Below, piece by piece: positions 45,972-55,285 of a DNA stretch of 64,000 nucleotides. The notes under the pieces are model-generated. The model saw only the letters and a list, made by a program, of their open reading frames with translations. It was not told the DNA's origin and made no database searches. Position 1 is the first letter of the stretch, and each line of letters opens with the position of its first letter. The stretch comes from Marinobacter sp. SS13-12. GTDB taxonomy: Bacteria; Pseudomonadota; Gammaproteobacteria; Pseudomonadales; Oleiphilaceae. Position numbers and translations under genes: made by a program. The stretch is taken from positions 573,655-637,654 of the forward strand of contig NZ_JASSUA010000002.1 in NCBI RefSeq assembly GCF_030227115.1, in the 5' to 3' direction.

Positions 45972-45989
45972 ATTAGACTAAAGTCTAAT
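45972..45989. promoter_or_regulatory. Perfect 18-bp palindrome upstream of the GntR/mutase operon
   Basis: ATTAGACT, AA, AGTCTAAT is a perfect palindrome 83 bases before the GntR start. It is an operator candidate, plausibly for autoregulation by the GntR protein. The same sequence with two changes occurs upstream of the fatty acyl-CoA reductase (12233). Confidence 0.55.
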
Positions 45990-46071
45990 GTGATTACAAA
46001 GTGATCAGGTATTACATGGTGAATACTGTATGCAAACGACAGCCGAGGAGTTGCGTCGTGGAGATTGATCA

Positions 46072-46764
46072 ATGAAGAAAATCCAGGCTGAGAAAAACCT
46101 CCCGGAGCTTATTTACGACTCTGTGGTCAATGCCATCGTCGAAGGTCTGCTCAAGCCGGGCGAGCGGGTCACCCAGGAGACCCTGGCCGAGAGACTGGAT
46201 GTCTCACGGTTACCGGTGAGCCAGGCCATGCAGCGTCTTCGTGATGATGGCTTCCTCTCTGCGGTAGGGCGTCGCGGCCTGATGGTTTCGGTGCTTGATG
46301 AGAATTTTGTGGCGCAGTTGTACGAATTCCGGTGCGGGATTGATCTGATCAGTGCCGGACTCGCCGCCCAGCGGGTGGATGCCGGGGTACGAAAGCGTGG
46401 GGAGGACATTATTGCGGAAGGGTTCGCAGCGGGGAAGGCCCATGACCTTCCCGCTCTTATCGACGCTGATATGCGCTTTCACGGTTTCATCTACGAACTG
46501 GCAGGTAACACCTTCATCCTGGATTCGATGGAAGCCCACTGGAACCACGTAAGACGAGTGATGAGCGACATTCTCATTGTTGAGAAAAACCAGCAACAGA
46601 TTTGGGAAGAGCACGAGGCAATACTCAATGCGGTGTTGGCCGGCGACGTGCAGAACGCTGAAACGCTTGCGAGGCAGCATGTGGAGACTGCATCAAAATG
46701 GCTTCAGCAAGAAATACAGGGCTCCCGTGAACCTTTGAAAAGAAGCGGCAGCGCAATCACATAA
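46072..46764 (+). CDS. GntR-family regulator (FadR-like C-terminal domain)
   Basis: This 230-residue regulator has an N-terminal winged HTH (about 10-75: RVTQETLAERLDVSRLPVSQAMQRLRDDGFL) and a C-terminal FCD domain (about 90-220) with DADMRFHGFIYELAGN, whose Asp/His residues commonly bind metal or ligand. It is the first gene before the mutase operon, so it likely controls it. Its inducer is unknown, but 2-hydroxyisobutyrate or an acyl-CoA is plausible by context. Confidence 0.88.
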   Translation: MKKIQAEKNLPELIYDSVVNAIVEGLLKPGERVTQETLAERLDVSRLPVSQAMQRLRDDGFLSAVGRRGLMVSVLDENFVAQLYEFRCGIDLISAGLAAQRVDAGVRKRGEDIIAEGFAAGKAHDLPALIDADMRFHGFIYELAGNTFILDSMEAHWNHVRRVMSDILIVEKNQQQIWEEHEAILNAVLAGDVQNAETLARQHVETASKWLQQEIQGSREPLKRSGSAIT

Positions 46765-46779
46765 TCCAAGGAGAATACG

Positions 46780-47205
46780 ATGCAAAACAATGACAACAAC
46801 GCAACTGTGATTCGGGTAATGTTGGCCAAAATCGGTCTGGATGGTCATGACCGGGGCATAAAAGTGGTTGCGCGTGCGCTCCGGGATGCTGGCATGGATG
46901 TGGTCTATACCGGGCTGCATCGCACACCGGAAGAAGTCGTCGATGCCGCTATCCAGGAAGACGTGGATATCCTGGGCATCAGCCTGCTCTCGGGCGCGCA
47001 CATGCACATTTTCCCCAAAGTTCTGGAGCTCCTGAAAGCGAAGGAAGCGGAAGACATGATCGTTGCCGGTGGTGGTGTTATCCCGGATGACGATGTCAAA
47101 GAGCTCTACCAGATGGGCGTCCACAAGATTCTGTTACAGGACACTCCTCCCCAGGAAATCATTGATTCGTTCCGGCAACTGGTTGCTGACCGTGGTGCCC
47201 GATAA
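46780..47205 (+). CDS. hcmB: Cobalamin-binding small subunit of acyl-CoA mutase
   Basis: This 141-residue B12-binding protein has the DGHDRG motif (KIGLDGHDRGIKVVARAL) carrying the His that replaces the lower axial ligand of cobalamin, LSGAHMHIF and a GGG(V)IPDDD loop. Together with the large subunit at 49671 it forms a two-protein B12-dependent mutase. hcmB is used because the large subunit shows the 2-hydroxyisobutyryl-CoA mutase signature. A good AGGAG precedes the ATG. Confidence 0.8.
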   Translation: MQNNDNNATVIRVMLAKIGLDGHDRGIKVVARALRDAGMDVVYTGLHRTPEEVVDAAIQEDVDILGISLLSGAHMHIFPKVLELLKAKEAEDMIVAGGGVIPDDDVKELYQMGVHKILLQDTPPQEIIDSFRQLVADRGAR

Positions 47206-47281
47206 GTCCGGTGCCATGCCGGCCGGGCGGCCATGACAGGTTTCCTCAGACGACAACCAATAACAATATCAGGAGTCTCCG

Positions 47282-48703
47282 ATGGAAGAGTGGAATTTTC
47301 CCCCCAATTACAACAAAGACTATTTTCCGGACCCGAACAGCCCTTACTGGTTCCGCGACCGGGAAACGATGGACCCGGAAAAGCGGGATGAGCTGATCGT
47401 TGCGCGCATCCGCGACGTGATGGCCTATGCCTACGACCACTCGCCCTTTTACCAGCGCAAGTGGGACGAGGCCGGTATAAAGGCCAAAGACATCCGCACC
47501 CTTGCAGACTTCGAAGAAGTGCCTGTCGTCACCAAACAGGAACTGCGTGATTCCCAGGCAAAAAATCCGCCCTTCGGGGATTATCTCTGCTGCCCTGAAA
47601 GCGATATCCATCATATCCATGGCACCTCCGGAACAACCGGCCGGCCCACCGCCTTTGGTATTTCCCGCCGTGACTGGGACACCATCGCCAACAACCATGC
47701 CCGGATCATGTGGGGTATGGGCCTGCGGCCGGGAGACACGGTGTTTGTGGCCGCTATCCTCAGTCTCTATATGGGGTCCTGGGGTGCGCTGATCGGTGCC
47801 GAAAGATTGGGCTGCAAGGCGTTTCCCTTTGGCGCTGGCGCTCCCGGGATGACGGCACGAGCCGTTACCTGGCTGGGTATGATGAAGCCCGCCGGGCTCT
47901 ACTCCACACCTTCCTATGCGCTGAGGCTGGCGGAAGTCGCTCGTGAGGAAGGGGTTGACCCCAAAGAGTTCGGTATCAAGGTGCTGTTCTTTTCCGGTGA
48001 GCCGGGCGGATCCATTCCGTCCATCCGGGACAAGATCCAGGATATCTACGGTGCCAAGGTGGTTGATTGCGGAACCATGGCCGAACTGACCCCTTGGATG
48101 CATGCCTCCGGCAGCGCCGACACCGAGGGCATGCTGCTGTGGCAGGACATTGTCTACACCGAAGTCGCAGACCCGAATACCAATCGTCGTGTTCCCTACG
48201 GCGAGCAGGGCACTCCGATCTATACCCACCTCGAGCGGACTTCCCAACCGATGATCCGCATGGTCTCCGGCGACCTGACCCATTGGGTGATGGAAGACAA
48301 CCCGTGCGGACGAACCTATCCACGACTGCCCAAAGGTATCTACGGGCGGATCGACGACATGTTCCAGATCCGTGGTGAAAACGTCTACCCCAGCGCCATC
48401 GCTGAAGTTCTCGAGGGCCTCGCCGGCTATGGCGGTGAGCACCGAATCATCATCTCACGGGGCGGCTCCATGGATGAGCTGGCAGTCCAGGCAGAATTCG
48501 ACCAGGAGACCGCGAACAAGGGCCCGGATGCGGTCAAGGCGATGGGAGAAAGGGTGGAGGCCGAGCTCAGCCGGGTGCTGGGTGTTCGGGCAAGGGTCGT
48601 CATGGTCGAGCCGGAGACCTTCCCGCGCACCGACTTCAAGGCTCAGCGTGTCGTTGACGACAGAGATCTGTACCAGAGCCTCAACCAGAAGCGGGGTGGT
48701 TGA
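47282..48703 (+). CDS. Acyl-CoA ligase in the mutase operon (phenylacetate-CoA ligase family)
   Basis: This is a 473-residue AMP-forming ligase. It has IHGTSGTTGRPTAFGIS as the P-loop and GRIDDMFQIRGENVYPSAIAEVLEG near the C-terminus. The PaaK-like form is similar to the ligase paired with 2-hydroxyisobutyryl-CoA mutase in methyl tert-butyl ether degraders, where it activates 2-hydroxyisobutyrate. It is preceded by AGGAG and follows the small subunit with a 76-base gap. The substrate is inferred from the operon. Confidence 0.8.
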   Translation: MEEWNFPPNYNKDYFPDPNSPYWFRDRETMDPEKRDELIVARIRDVMAYAYDHSPFYQRKWDEAGIKAKDIRTLADFEEVPVVTKQELRDSQAKNPPFGDYLCCPESDIHHIHGTSGTTGRPTAFGISRRDWDTIANNHARIMWGMGLRPGDTVFVAAILSLYMGSWGALIGAERLGCKAFPFGAGAPGMTARAVTWLGMMKPAGLYSTPSYALRLAEVAREEGVDPKEFGIKVLFFSGEPGGSIPSIRDKIQDIYGAKVVDCGTMAELTPWMHASGSADTEGMLLWQDIVYTEVADPNTNRRVPYGEQGTPIYTHLERTSQPMIRMVSGDLTHWVMEDNPCGRTYPRLPKGIYGRIDDMFQIRGENVYPSAIAEVLEGLAGYGGEHRIIISRGGSMDELAVQAEFDQETANKGPDAVKAMGERVEAELSRVLGVRARVVMVEPETFPRTDFKAQRVVDDRDLYQSLNQKRGG

Positions 48704-49684
48704 ATGATTAACCGCATACCCTCGATGGAGCTGGCTGAACGGGTTCGGGAGGGACACCTCCGCGCCATCGCCAGGCTTATTACCCGGGTTGAAAGCGGCG
48801 GTGACCCCGACGTTCGCCAGGCACTGGCCGAACTGTACAAGAGCACCGGCCGCGCCCATGTGGTGGGCATTACCGGCGTGCCGGGGGCAGGGAAGTCCAC
48901 CCTTGTTACACAACTGGTTCACGAGTACCGGAAAAGTGGCCGGACGGTGGGCGTTGTGGCCATTGACCCCTCAAGCCCGTTTTCCGGCGGCGCCATCCTC
49001 GGGGATCGCATACGCATGGGCGACCTGGTATCCGACCCTGGCGTCTTCATCCGCAGCATGGCCACCCGGGGTACCCTGGGTGGCCTGGCCAGACCGGCTC
49101 TTGATGCGGTCGACCTCCTGGATGCGGGCGGGTTCGACGTGGTGTTGATCGAAACCGTCGGGGTGGGCCAGGACGAAGTCGATATCGTGCGTGCAGCTCA
49201 CACTACCGTGGTGGTCAATGCGCCTGGACTGGGTGACGACGTTCAGGCCATCAAGGCAGGGGTGCTGGAAATTGCCGATGTCCATGTTGTGAGCAAAGCC
49301 GACCGACCGGACTCCAACAAGACCATCCAGGAACTCAAGGCCATGCTGATGATGAGTCTTGAGCCCGGTAAGGATGTCTGGCGGGTGCCGGTGGTGCCCA
49401 CCAGTTCTGAAAAGCACACCGGTTTCGGCGAGTTGATGGCCGCGATTGATCGCCATGCGGAGCATCTGGAACGAAGTGGCGAAATTACCGAAAGGCGACG
49501 CCAGATTGCGTTAACCCGGGTAGTGAAAGTCGCCGAAGAAATCGTCCGGGACAATTTTGCACGTGACAGCAGGTCGCAAACCGAAGAGCTGCTCAAGAAG
49601 GTTACCCAACGCGAACTGGATCCCCATGGCGCAGCGGTGACCTTGTTAAAAGCCATGAAGGAGACGATTCATGAATCGCACTGA
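48704..49684 (+). CDS. meaB: MeaB-type mutase chaperone GTPase
   Basis: This is a 326-residue G3E-like GTPase with GVPGAGKSTLVTQL (Walker A), AIDPSSPFSGGAILGDRIRM (switch region), ETVGVGQDEVDIVRAA and the nucleotide-base motif SKAD. MeaB family proteins load and protect B12 in acyl-CoA mutases. Its position between the ligase and large subunit matches the 2-hydroxyisobutyryl-CoA mutase gene cluster. Its stop overlaps the next start by 14 bases. Confidence 0.92.
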   Translation: MINRIPSMELAERVREGHLRAIARLITRVESGGDPDVRQALAELYKSTGRAHVVGITGVPGAGKSTLVTQLVHEYRKSGRTVGVVAIDPSSPFSGGAILGDRIRMGDLVSDPGVFIRSMATRGTLGGLARPALDAVDLLDAGGFDVVLIETVGVGQDEVDIVRAAHTTVVVNAPGLGDDVQAIKAGVLEIADVHVVSKADRPDSNKTIQELKAMLMMSLEPGKDVWRVPVVPTSSEKHTGFGELMAAIDRHAEHLERSGEITERRRQIALTRVVKVAEEIVRDNFARDSRSQTEELLKKVTQRELDPHGAAVTLLKAMKETIHESH

Positions 49685-51368
49685 CCAGTATGACCCCGCT
49701 GCACTCAAGCACATTGAAAAAGAGTTCAACGAGTGGGAAAAGAACGAAGTTGAATCATTTATCAAGCGGGCGCCGGAGAGCCAGTCCGAGTACACCACCG
49801 CCTCCGGTATGCCCACCAAGCGCACTTACACGCCGCTGGATCTGAAGAATACCCCGTTCGAGGACATTGGCTTTCCCGGCCAATACCCGTTCACCCGGGG
49901 TCCATACCCCACGATGTATCGCGGCCGGAACTGGACCATGCGCCAGATTGCGGGCTTCGGTACCGCCAGGGAAACCAATGGGCGTTTCAAGTACCTTATC
50001 GCCCAGGGCCAGACCGGCCTGTCGATCGATTTCGATATGCCCACACTGATGGGATATGACTCCAGCCACCCGATGAGTCAGGGTGAAGTGGGCCGTGAGG
50101 GTGTCGCCATCGATACGCTGGCGGATATGGAGGAGCTGTTCGACGACATCGATCTGACCAAGATATCCGTCTCCATGACGATCAATCCGTCGGCATGGAT
50201 CCTCTACGCCATGTACATTGCGCTGGCACAGCAGCGTGGCTATGACCTCAATGATCTGTCGGGCACCATCCAGAACGACATTCTCAAGGAGTACATCGCC
50301 CAGAAGGAATGGATCTTCCCGGTGCGGCCGTCTGTTCGCCTGGTCCGTGACTGTATCCAGTACGGATCCGAGAACATGAAGCGGTACAACGCCATCAATA
50401 TCTCCGGTTATCACATATCGGAAGCCGGCTCGACCGCTGTCCAGGAAGTGGCGTACACCATGGCCACCACCATGGAGTACGTCAAGACGGCAATCGATGC
50501 AGGGGTGGACGTTAACGAGTTCGGGCCCCGACTCTCTTTCTTCTTCGTGAGCCAGGCGGACTTCTTCGAGGAAATTGCCAAATTCCGGGCCGCCAGGCGA
50601 ATTTACGCCAAGATCATGCGGGAAAAATTCGGTGCCACGAACCCCGCGGCCAGCCGGCTACGTTTCCACGCGCAGACTGCAGCGGCAACCCTGACCAAAC
50701 CGCAGTACACGATCAACCCGATCCGTACTGCGCTGCAGGCGCTCTCTGCCGTGCTGGGCGGCGCGCAATCGCTGCATACCAATGGCATGGACGAGGCCTT
50801 CGCCATACCCACCGAGGAAGCAATGCGGATTGCCCTGCGTACCCAGCAGATCATCGCCTACGAGACCAACATCACCCAGGTTGTAGACCCGTTGGGCGGT
50901 TCCTACTACGTGGAAAGCCTCACCGACGAGATTGAGCGGGAAGCCTGGAAGATCCTCGATGAGGTTGAAGAACTCGGCGGCACGCTCCAGTGTATCGACG
51001 ATGGTTACTTCCAGAGAGGCATTTCCGACTCGGCCTATGATTTCGCGCTGCGCAAGGCCAGTGGCGAAAGACCGGTTATCGGCGTCAATATGTTCGTCCA
51101 GGAGGAAGAGGATGTTGAAATCGAAACCCATCCCCACGATCCGGAAACAGAGCGCCGTCAGATTGAACGCCTGAACAAGGTCAAGAACAATCGCGACGAG
51201 GAAAAGGTCCAGAGCATGCTCAAGCAGCTAAAAGAGCAGGCCGAGGATGAATCGGTAAACCTGATGCCTCTCACCATTGAGTTGGTCAGAGAGGGCGCTT
51301 CGATGGGTGACATTGTTGAAACCCTGAAAGGCATCTGGGGAACCTATCGCGAAAAACCTGTAATCTGA
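49671..51368 (+). CDS. hcmA: Acyl-CoA mutase large subunit, probably 2-hydroxyisobutyryl-CoA mutase
   Basis: This 565-residue catalytic subunit has the TIM-barrel mutase sequence (GPYPTMYRGRNWTMRQIAG; SAVLGGAQSLHTNG; DPLGGSYYVE). In the substrate-binding segment the residue after RQ is Ile (I93), where methylmalonyl-CoA mutase has Tyr and isobutyryl-CoA mutase has Phe. Asp120 in LSIDFDMPTL corresponds to Asp117 of the characterised 2-hydroxyisobutyryl-CoA mutase, and Ile93 to its Ile90. It would interconvert 2-hydroxyisobutyryl-CoA and 3-hydroxybutyryl-CoA with coenzyme B12. There is no B12 domain, hence the separate small subunit. Residue mapping is by eye. Confidence 0.85.
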   Translation: MNRTDQYDPAALKHIEKEFNEWEKNEVESFIKRAPESQSEYTTASGMPTKRTYTPLDLKNTPFEDIGFPGQYPFTRGPYPTMYRGRNWTMRQIAGFGTARETNGRFKYLIAQGQTGLSIDFDMPTLMGYDSSHPMSQGEVGREGVAIDTLADMEELFDDIDLTKISVSMTINPSAWILYAMYIALAQQRGYDLNDLSGTIQNDILKEYIAQKEWIFPVRPSVRLVRDCIQYGSENMKRYNAINISGYHISEAGSTAVQEVAYTMATTMEYVKTAIDAGVDVNEFGPRLSFFFVSQADFFEEIAKFRAARRIYAKIMREKFGATNPAASRLRFHAQTAAATLTKPQYTINPIRTALQALSAVLGGAQSLHTNGMDEAFAIPTEEAMRIALRTQQIIAYETNITQVVDPLGGSYYVESLTDEIEREAWKILDEVEELGGTLQCIDDGYFQRGISDSAYDFALRKASGERPVIGVNMFVQEEEDVEIETHPHDPETERRQIERLNKVKNNRDEEKVQSMLKQLKEQAEDESVNLMPLTIELVREGASMGDIVETLKGIWGTYREKPVI

Positions 51369-51410
51369 CCGGCTTCATACACTGACTGAAGCGGTTCACG
51401 GGAGAAATGA

Positions 51411-51968
51411 ATGGTCAGGCTCACCAAGATCTATACGAAAACCGGAGATAAAGGCGATACCGGCCTCGGCGATGGCAGCCGTGTTGCCAAGCACGATCTG
51501 CGTGTGGAAGCCTACGGCACGGTGGATGAGGCCAATGCCGTTATTGGCCTGGCGCGGCTGCATGTGGACGAGGAGCTGGATGGCATACTGGCGCGCATCC
51601 AGAACGATCTGTTCGATGTGGGTGCGGATCTGTGCACGCCGTTTGCGGAAAACCCGAAATACCCACCGCTGAGGCTCGCCGAAGCCAAGACCCTGGAACT
51701 TGAGCAGGAAATTGACAAGTTCAACGCAGACATTCCGTCCCTGCGTTCGTTTATTCTCCCGGCGGGTAACCCCGCCGCAACGCACCTTCACCATGCCCGG
51801 ACAGTAGCCCGCCGGGCCGAGCGGATCATCGTTCAGTTGAAGAAAGACCAAGAGATCAGCCAGTCGGTGCTGGAGTACATGAACCGCCTGTCTGACCTGC
51901 TTTTCGTGCTTGCCCGACATGCCAATGGCAAGGGAAAAGATGACGTGCTCTGGGTGCCCGGGGAATGA
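51411..51968 (+). CDS. Cob(I)alamin adenosyltransferase, PduO type
   Basis: This 185-residue trimeric ATR has the N-terminal YTKTGDKGDTGLGDGSR, AYGTVDEANAVIGLAR and the helix RSFILPAGNPAATHLHHARTVARRAER. It makes adenosylcobalamin from cob(I)alamin and ATP and delivers it to the mutase. It follows the mutase by 42 bases and belongs functionally to that operon. The separate CobO at 59417 acts on the corrinoid biosynthetic route. Confidence 0.93.
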   Translation: MVRLTKIYTKTGDKGDTGLGDGSRVAKHDLRVEAYGTVDEANAVIGLARLHVDEELDGILARIQNDLFDVGADLCTPFAENPKYPPLRLAEAKTLELEQEIDKFNADIPSLRSFILPAGNPAATHLHHARTVARRAERIIVQLKKDQEISQSVLEYMNRLSDLLFVLARHANGKGKDDVLWVPGE

Positions 51969-51999
51969 TGTCGGACTGCGACGGAGGCTCTGACGAATC

Positions 52000-53016
52000 A
52001 TGATGCCGGCTCCGGAGCATGGCGGCCGGCTTCGCGCTGCTGCGCGAAAGTGGGAAATCCCGCTGGAACAATGGCTGGACCTCTCCACCGGCATCAATCC
52101 GCAGGGGTGGTCCGTTCCGGCGATTCCCGGGGACGTGTGGCGTCGATTGCCGGAGCCTGATGATGGTCTGGAACAGCGCATAAGACAGTGGGTCGGTGCG
52201 CCCGATTCCTCGGCTGGTATTCCGGTTGCCGGCAGCCAGGCAGCGATCATGGCATTGCCCCGTTTGCGCTCACCGTGCCAGGTAGGCGTGCCTTCGCCGG
52301 GTTACCAGGAGCACGGGCACTGTTGGGCCTCTGCCGGCCACCGGGTCACGGAAATTGGTAGCGAGCAGTTTGCCAGCAATGACGAGAGTTGGCTTGATGA
52401 ACTGGACGTGCTGGTCTGCATCAACCCCAACAACCCGACGGGCCAGACCATTGAGCCTCAGCGGCTGTTGAACTGGCATGACCGTCTTCAATGCCGCGGC
52501 GGCTGGCTGATCGTTGATGAGGCGTTCATGGATGCCACGCCGGAACTCAGCGTGGGCTTTGCGACTGGTCAGCCCGGCCTCGTAATGATGAGGTCCCTGG
52601 GCAAGTTTTTCGGCCTGGCGGGTCTCAGGGCCGGGGCTGTTGTCGGCGACCCGGATATTATAGGTATGCTGGCGGCCACGCTGGGGCCCTGGTCGGTCAG
52701 TGGGCCCGCACGTTTTGTCATGGGTAAAGCGCTGGCAGACCACCAGTGGCGGGCCGCAACCGCCGAGCGGTTGCACAGTGAGAGCCGGCGGCTGTCGGAG
52801 TGCCTGGCGTACCATGGCCTGGAGCATTCTACTGGCACCGCGTTGTTCCGGTACATACGGCACAGCAGGGCAGCGGATATAGCAGCCGCGCTTGCGCGAG
52901 AGGGAATTCTGGTCCGGGAGTTTGAAAATCCCGCGGCGCTGAGGTTTGGATTGCCTGGTTCCGAGCCGGATTGGGCGCGTTTTGATCGGGCAATGTATTT
53001 AAAGGATGTTTATTGA
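52000..53016 (+). CDS. cobC: Threonine-phosphate decarboxylase-like aminotransferase
   Basis: This 338-residue fold-type I PLP protein has LDLSTGINPQG near the N-terminus, CINPNNPTGQ, WLIVDEAFMDATPE and the Schiff-base Lys in SLGKFFGLAGLRAG. It supplies aminopropanol phosphate for the B12 lower ligand linker. The symbol follows the proteobacterial naming cobC; enterobacteria call it cobD. It lies 31 bases after the ATR gene and precedes the B12 riboswitch, bridging usage and biosynthesis gene groups. Confidence 0.85.
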   Translation: MMPAPEHGGRLRAAARKWEIPLEQWLDLSTGINPQGWSVPAIPGDVWRRLPEPDDGLEQRIRQWVGAPDSSAGIPVAGSQAAIMALPRLRSPCQVGVPSPGYQEHGHCWASAGHRVTEIGSEQFASNDESWLDELDVLVCINPNNPTGQTIEPQRLLNWHDRLQCRGGWLIVDEAFMDATPELSVGFATGQPGLVMMRSLGKFFGLAGLRAGAVVGDPDIIGMLAATLGPWSVSGPARFVMGKALADHQWRAATAERLHSESRRLSECLAYHGLEHSTGTALFRYIRHSRAADIAAALAREGILVREFENPAALRFGLPGSEPDWARFDRAMYLKDVY

Positions 53017-53065
53017 TTTAGCCCTGAGGGGCTGATAGTTTGACCACCGAAAAAAGGTATACCGT

Positions 53066-53263
53066 ATTCAGGTAACGCTTTTTCGCGGTATCGCCGCAGA
53101 AAAGCTTAAAACGGGAAGTCGGTTAAAGTCCGACGCTGCCCCCGCAACGGTAAGCGAGCTAAAGGCAATCATAAAAGCCACTGTGCGTAATGCATGGGAA
53201 GGTGATTGCCCCGGATACGCCTCAAAGGCTGATCCACTCGCAAGCCCGGAGACCGGCCTGAAT
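53066..53263 (+). ncRNA. Cobalamin (AdoCbl) riboswitch
   Basis: The 406-base leader before btuB contains the conserved GGGAA (53114), the B12 box-type sequence GCTGCCCCCGCAACGGTAA (53136-53154) and GCCCGGAGACCGGCC (53244-53258). P1 is formed by ATTCAGG (53066-53072) and CCTGAAT (53257-53263), perfectly complementary. It should turn down btuB and following genes when adenosylcobalamin is plentiful. Confidence 0.95.
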
Positions 53264-53422
53264 ACACACCGGAAGTTGCGGAGGGCGACGGCGGTGGGTG
53301 AGTTGTGTCGGCTTCACACCTGTACACTGACTCGTATCCTGCCTCCCCCCAGTCTCACTCTCGAGCTCCGCAACATAATAAACACCATGCGGGTGCGCAT
53401 GGTTTACAAGCGAGTGCTGATT

Positions 53423-55264
53423 ATGGGTTTTTCGAAGACCATGCCGGTCCTGTTGTCCGGCCTCCCCTTAGTGTTCCTGCCAGTTTCTAAAGCGTTAGCC
53501 AACGAAGAGAGGGCTGCGCCGGAGCTCGACCCCATTGTTGTGACGGCCACACTTGGCCCGCGAACGGTGGGGGAAAGCCTGTCCTCTGTCACTGTGCTGG
53601 ATGAAAAAACCATTCGCCAGCAGGAAACTTCGGAGTTCAAGGATCTTCTGACCGGGCAGCCTGGCATTGATGTCGTCACCAACGGCTCCTACGGCAAGAA
53701 TACAAGTGTCTATACACGAGGCACCACCAACGACTCAACCGTCTTTCTGGTAGATGGAGTGCGCCTTCGCTCGGCCACCAGTGGGGGTGCGCCCTGGCAG
53801 TATTTTCCCATGGAACTGGTGGAGCGAGTTGAGGTTGTACGAGGCCCGCGAAGCGCACTCTATGGCGCCGACGCCGTGGGAGGTGTGATCCAGGCGTTCA
53901 CCCTGGACCCTGAGCGAGGCAGCAAAGGCTGGGTGGAGGCCGGTGCAGGTAACTTCAATACTCAGAAGGCCAGTGCCGGAGCGTCGGCAAGCTCGGATTC
54001 AACCCGTTACAGCATCAGTGGCCTGCATAGGGAAACTGACGGCACCGAGATTGTGGAAGACGGCGAAGACAAGGGATTTCGCAACACCGCCGGTGTCGGT
54101 CGCATTGTCCACGAACTCCCCGGTGGGGGCGAAGCCAGTGCGGTGATGATGCATTCCGAAGGGAACACCGAATTTGATGGTGGCGATACCGATTTCCTGA
54201 TTCGGACTGTTGGCTTCCAGCTGGACGCCCCGGTCAGCGACTACTGGAACAGCTCCATTCAGTTGTCGGAATCCGCCGATGAGCAGGACAATTTCCGCGA
54301 GGCTGGCGATTCCTTCTTCAATACCAAAACCCGTACAGCACGTTGGGAAAACACCTTCACGACCGGGGTTCATGAACTCGCACTCGGTGGCGAGCTGCAA
54401 TCTGACGAGGTGGCCAGTTCCACGGACTTTGAAGAAGACAGTCGCATCAACGCTGCCCTGTTTGGCCAACTGCGCCTGAACTTCGGACCGTCGGACTTGC
54501 AGTTGTCGTTACGCGGCGATGATAACGAGGCCTATGGTCGCCAGGAAACCGGCGGAGTAGCCTTCGGTCATTCTTTTGACCGTTCACATCGTGTCAGGGT
54601 GAGTTATGGCACGTCGTTCCGGGCGCCCACTTTCAACGATCTTTACTATCCGCTGGAAACCTACAGTTTTGGTGGTAGTTACGCCGGCAATCCGAACCTC
54701 AAGCCTGAGGAGGGGAGTTCGTTCGAGCTCGGTTTCAGTGGCCGCTATGAAATCTGGTACTGGGATGCTGCAATCTACCAACTGGATGTTGAGGATCTTA
54801 TTGATCTCCAATCCGAGGGTGGCGATCTTCGACCGGTCAATGTTAATGAAGCCCGCATCCGGGGGTTCGAGATGGGCACGGGCGTCCGTGCCAACGACTG
54901 GGATCTGGCTGTGAATCTGACCCTGATGGATCCCCGCGACCAGGAAACCGATAACCGTCTGCGACGCCGCAGCCACCAGTCTCTGCGCGTGGATGTGGAC
55001 AGGACACTTGGAGCCTGGTCTTTTGGCGGCACCATTCTGGCCAGCGGCTATCGCTATGACGACTCGGAAAACGAAGAGCGGCTGCCGGGTTATGTGACCC
55101 TTAACCTCCGCGCCGGCTGGGAGTTTGCCAGGGACTGGAACGCCCACCTCACTCTTCAGAATGTGACGGACAAACAATACTCAACAGCGCTCCGTTTTGA
55201 TGGTGCCGAGTACGTGGCTGCCGGTACCGCAGGTTTCCTGTCGATACGTCATGACTTTTATTAA
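53423..55264 (+). CDS. btuB: TonB-dependent vitamin B12 receptor
   Basis: This is a 613-residue outer-membrane barrel. From ATG 53423 it has a signal peptide (MGFSK...LPVSKALA, about 26 residues), the TonB box region DPIVVTAT, a plug domain (EFKDLLTGQPGIDVV, VYTRGTTNDSTVFLVDGVRLR, VEVVRGPRSALYGADAVGGVI) and a barrel ending in F-Y (LSIRHDFY). The start is uncertain, as ATGs at 53387 and 53399 are also in frame. The riboswitch upstream and the BtuFCD transporter downstream identify the substrate as a corrinoid. Confidence 0.93.
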   Translation: MGFSKTMPVLLSGLPLVFLPVSKALANEERAAPELDPIVVTATLGPRTVGESLSSVTVLDEKTIRQQETSEFKDLLTGQPGIDVVTNGSYGKNTSVYTRGTTNDSTVFLVDGVRLRSATSGGAPWQYFPMELVERVEVVRGPRSALYGADAVGGVIQAFTLDPERGSKGWVEAGAGNFNTQKASAGASASSDSTRYSISGLHRETDGTEIVEDGEDKGFRNTAGVGRIVHELPGGGEASAVMMHSEGNTEFDGGDTDFLIRTVGFQLDAPVSDYWNSSIQLSESADEQDNFREAGDSFFNTKTRTARWENTFTTGVHELALGGELQSDEVASSTDFEEDSRINAALFGQLRLNFGPSDLQLSLRGDDNEAYGRQETGGVAFGHSFDRSHRVRVSYGTSFRAPTFNDLYYPLETYSFGGSYAGNPNLKPEEGSSFELGFSGRYEIWYWDAAIYQLDVEDLIDLQSEGGDLRPVNVNEARIRGFEMGTGVRANDWDLAVNLTLMDPRDQETDNRLRRRSHQSLRVDVDRTLGAWSFGGTILASGYRYDDSENEERLPGYVTLNLRAGWEFARDWNAHLTLQNVTDKQYSTALRFDGAEYVAAGTAGFLSIRHDFY

Positions 55265-55285
55265 GTGCTCCACAGGAGTCGACGC

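Noticed and set aside
53183..53422. N-terminal extension of btuB through the riboswitch
   Set aside because: The sequence there is the conserved B12 RNA; the signal peptide starts at or shortly before 53423.
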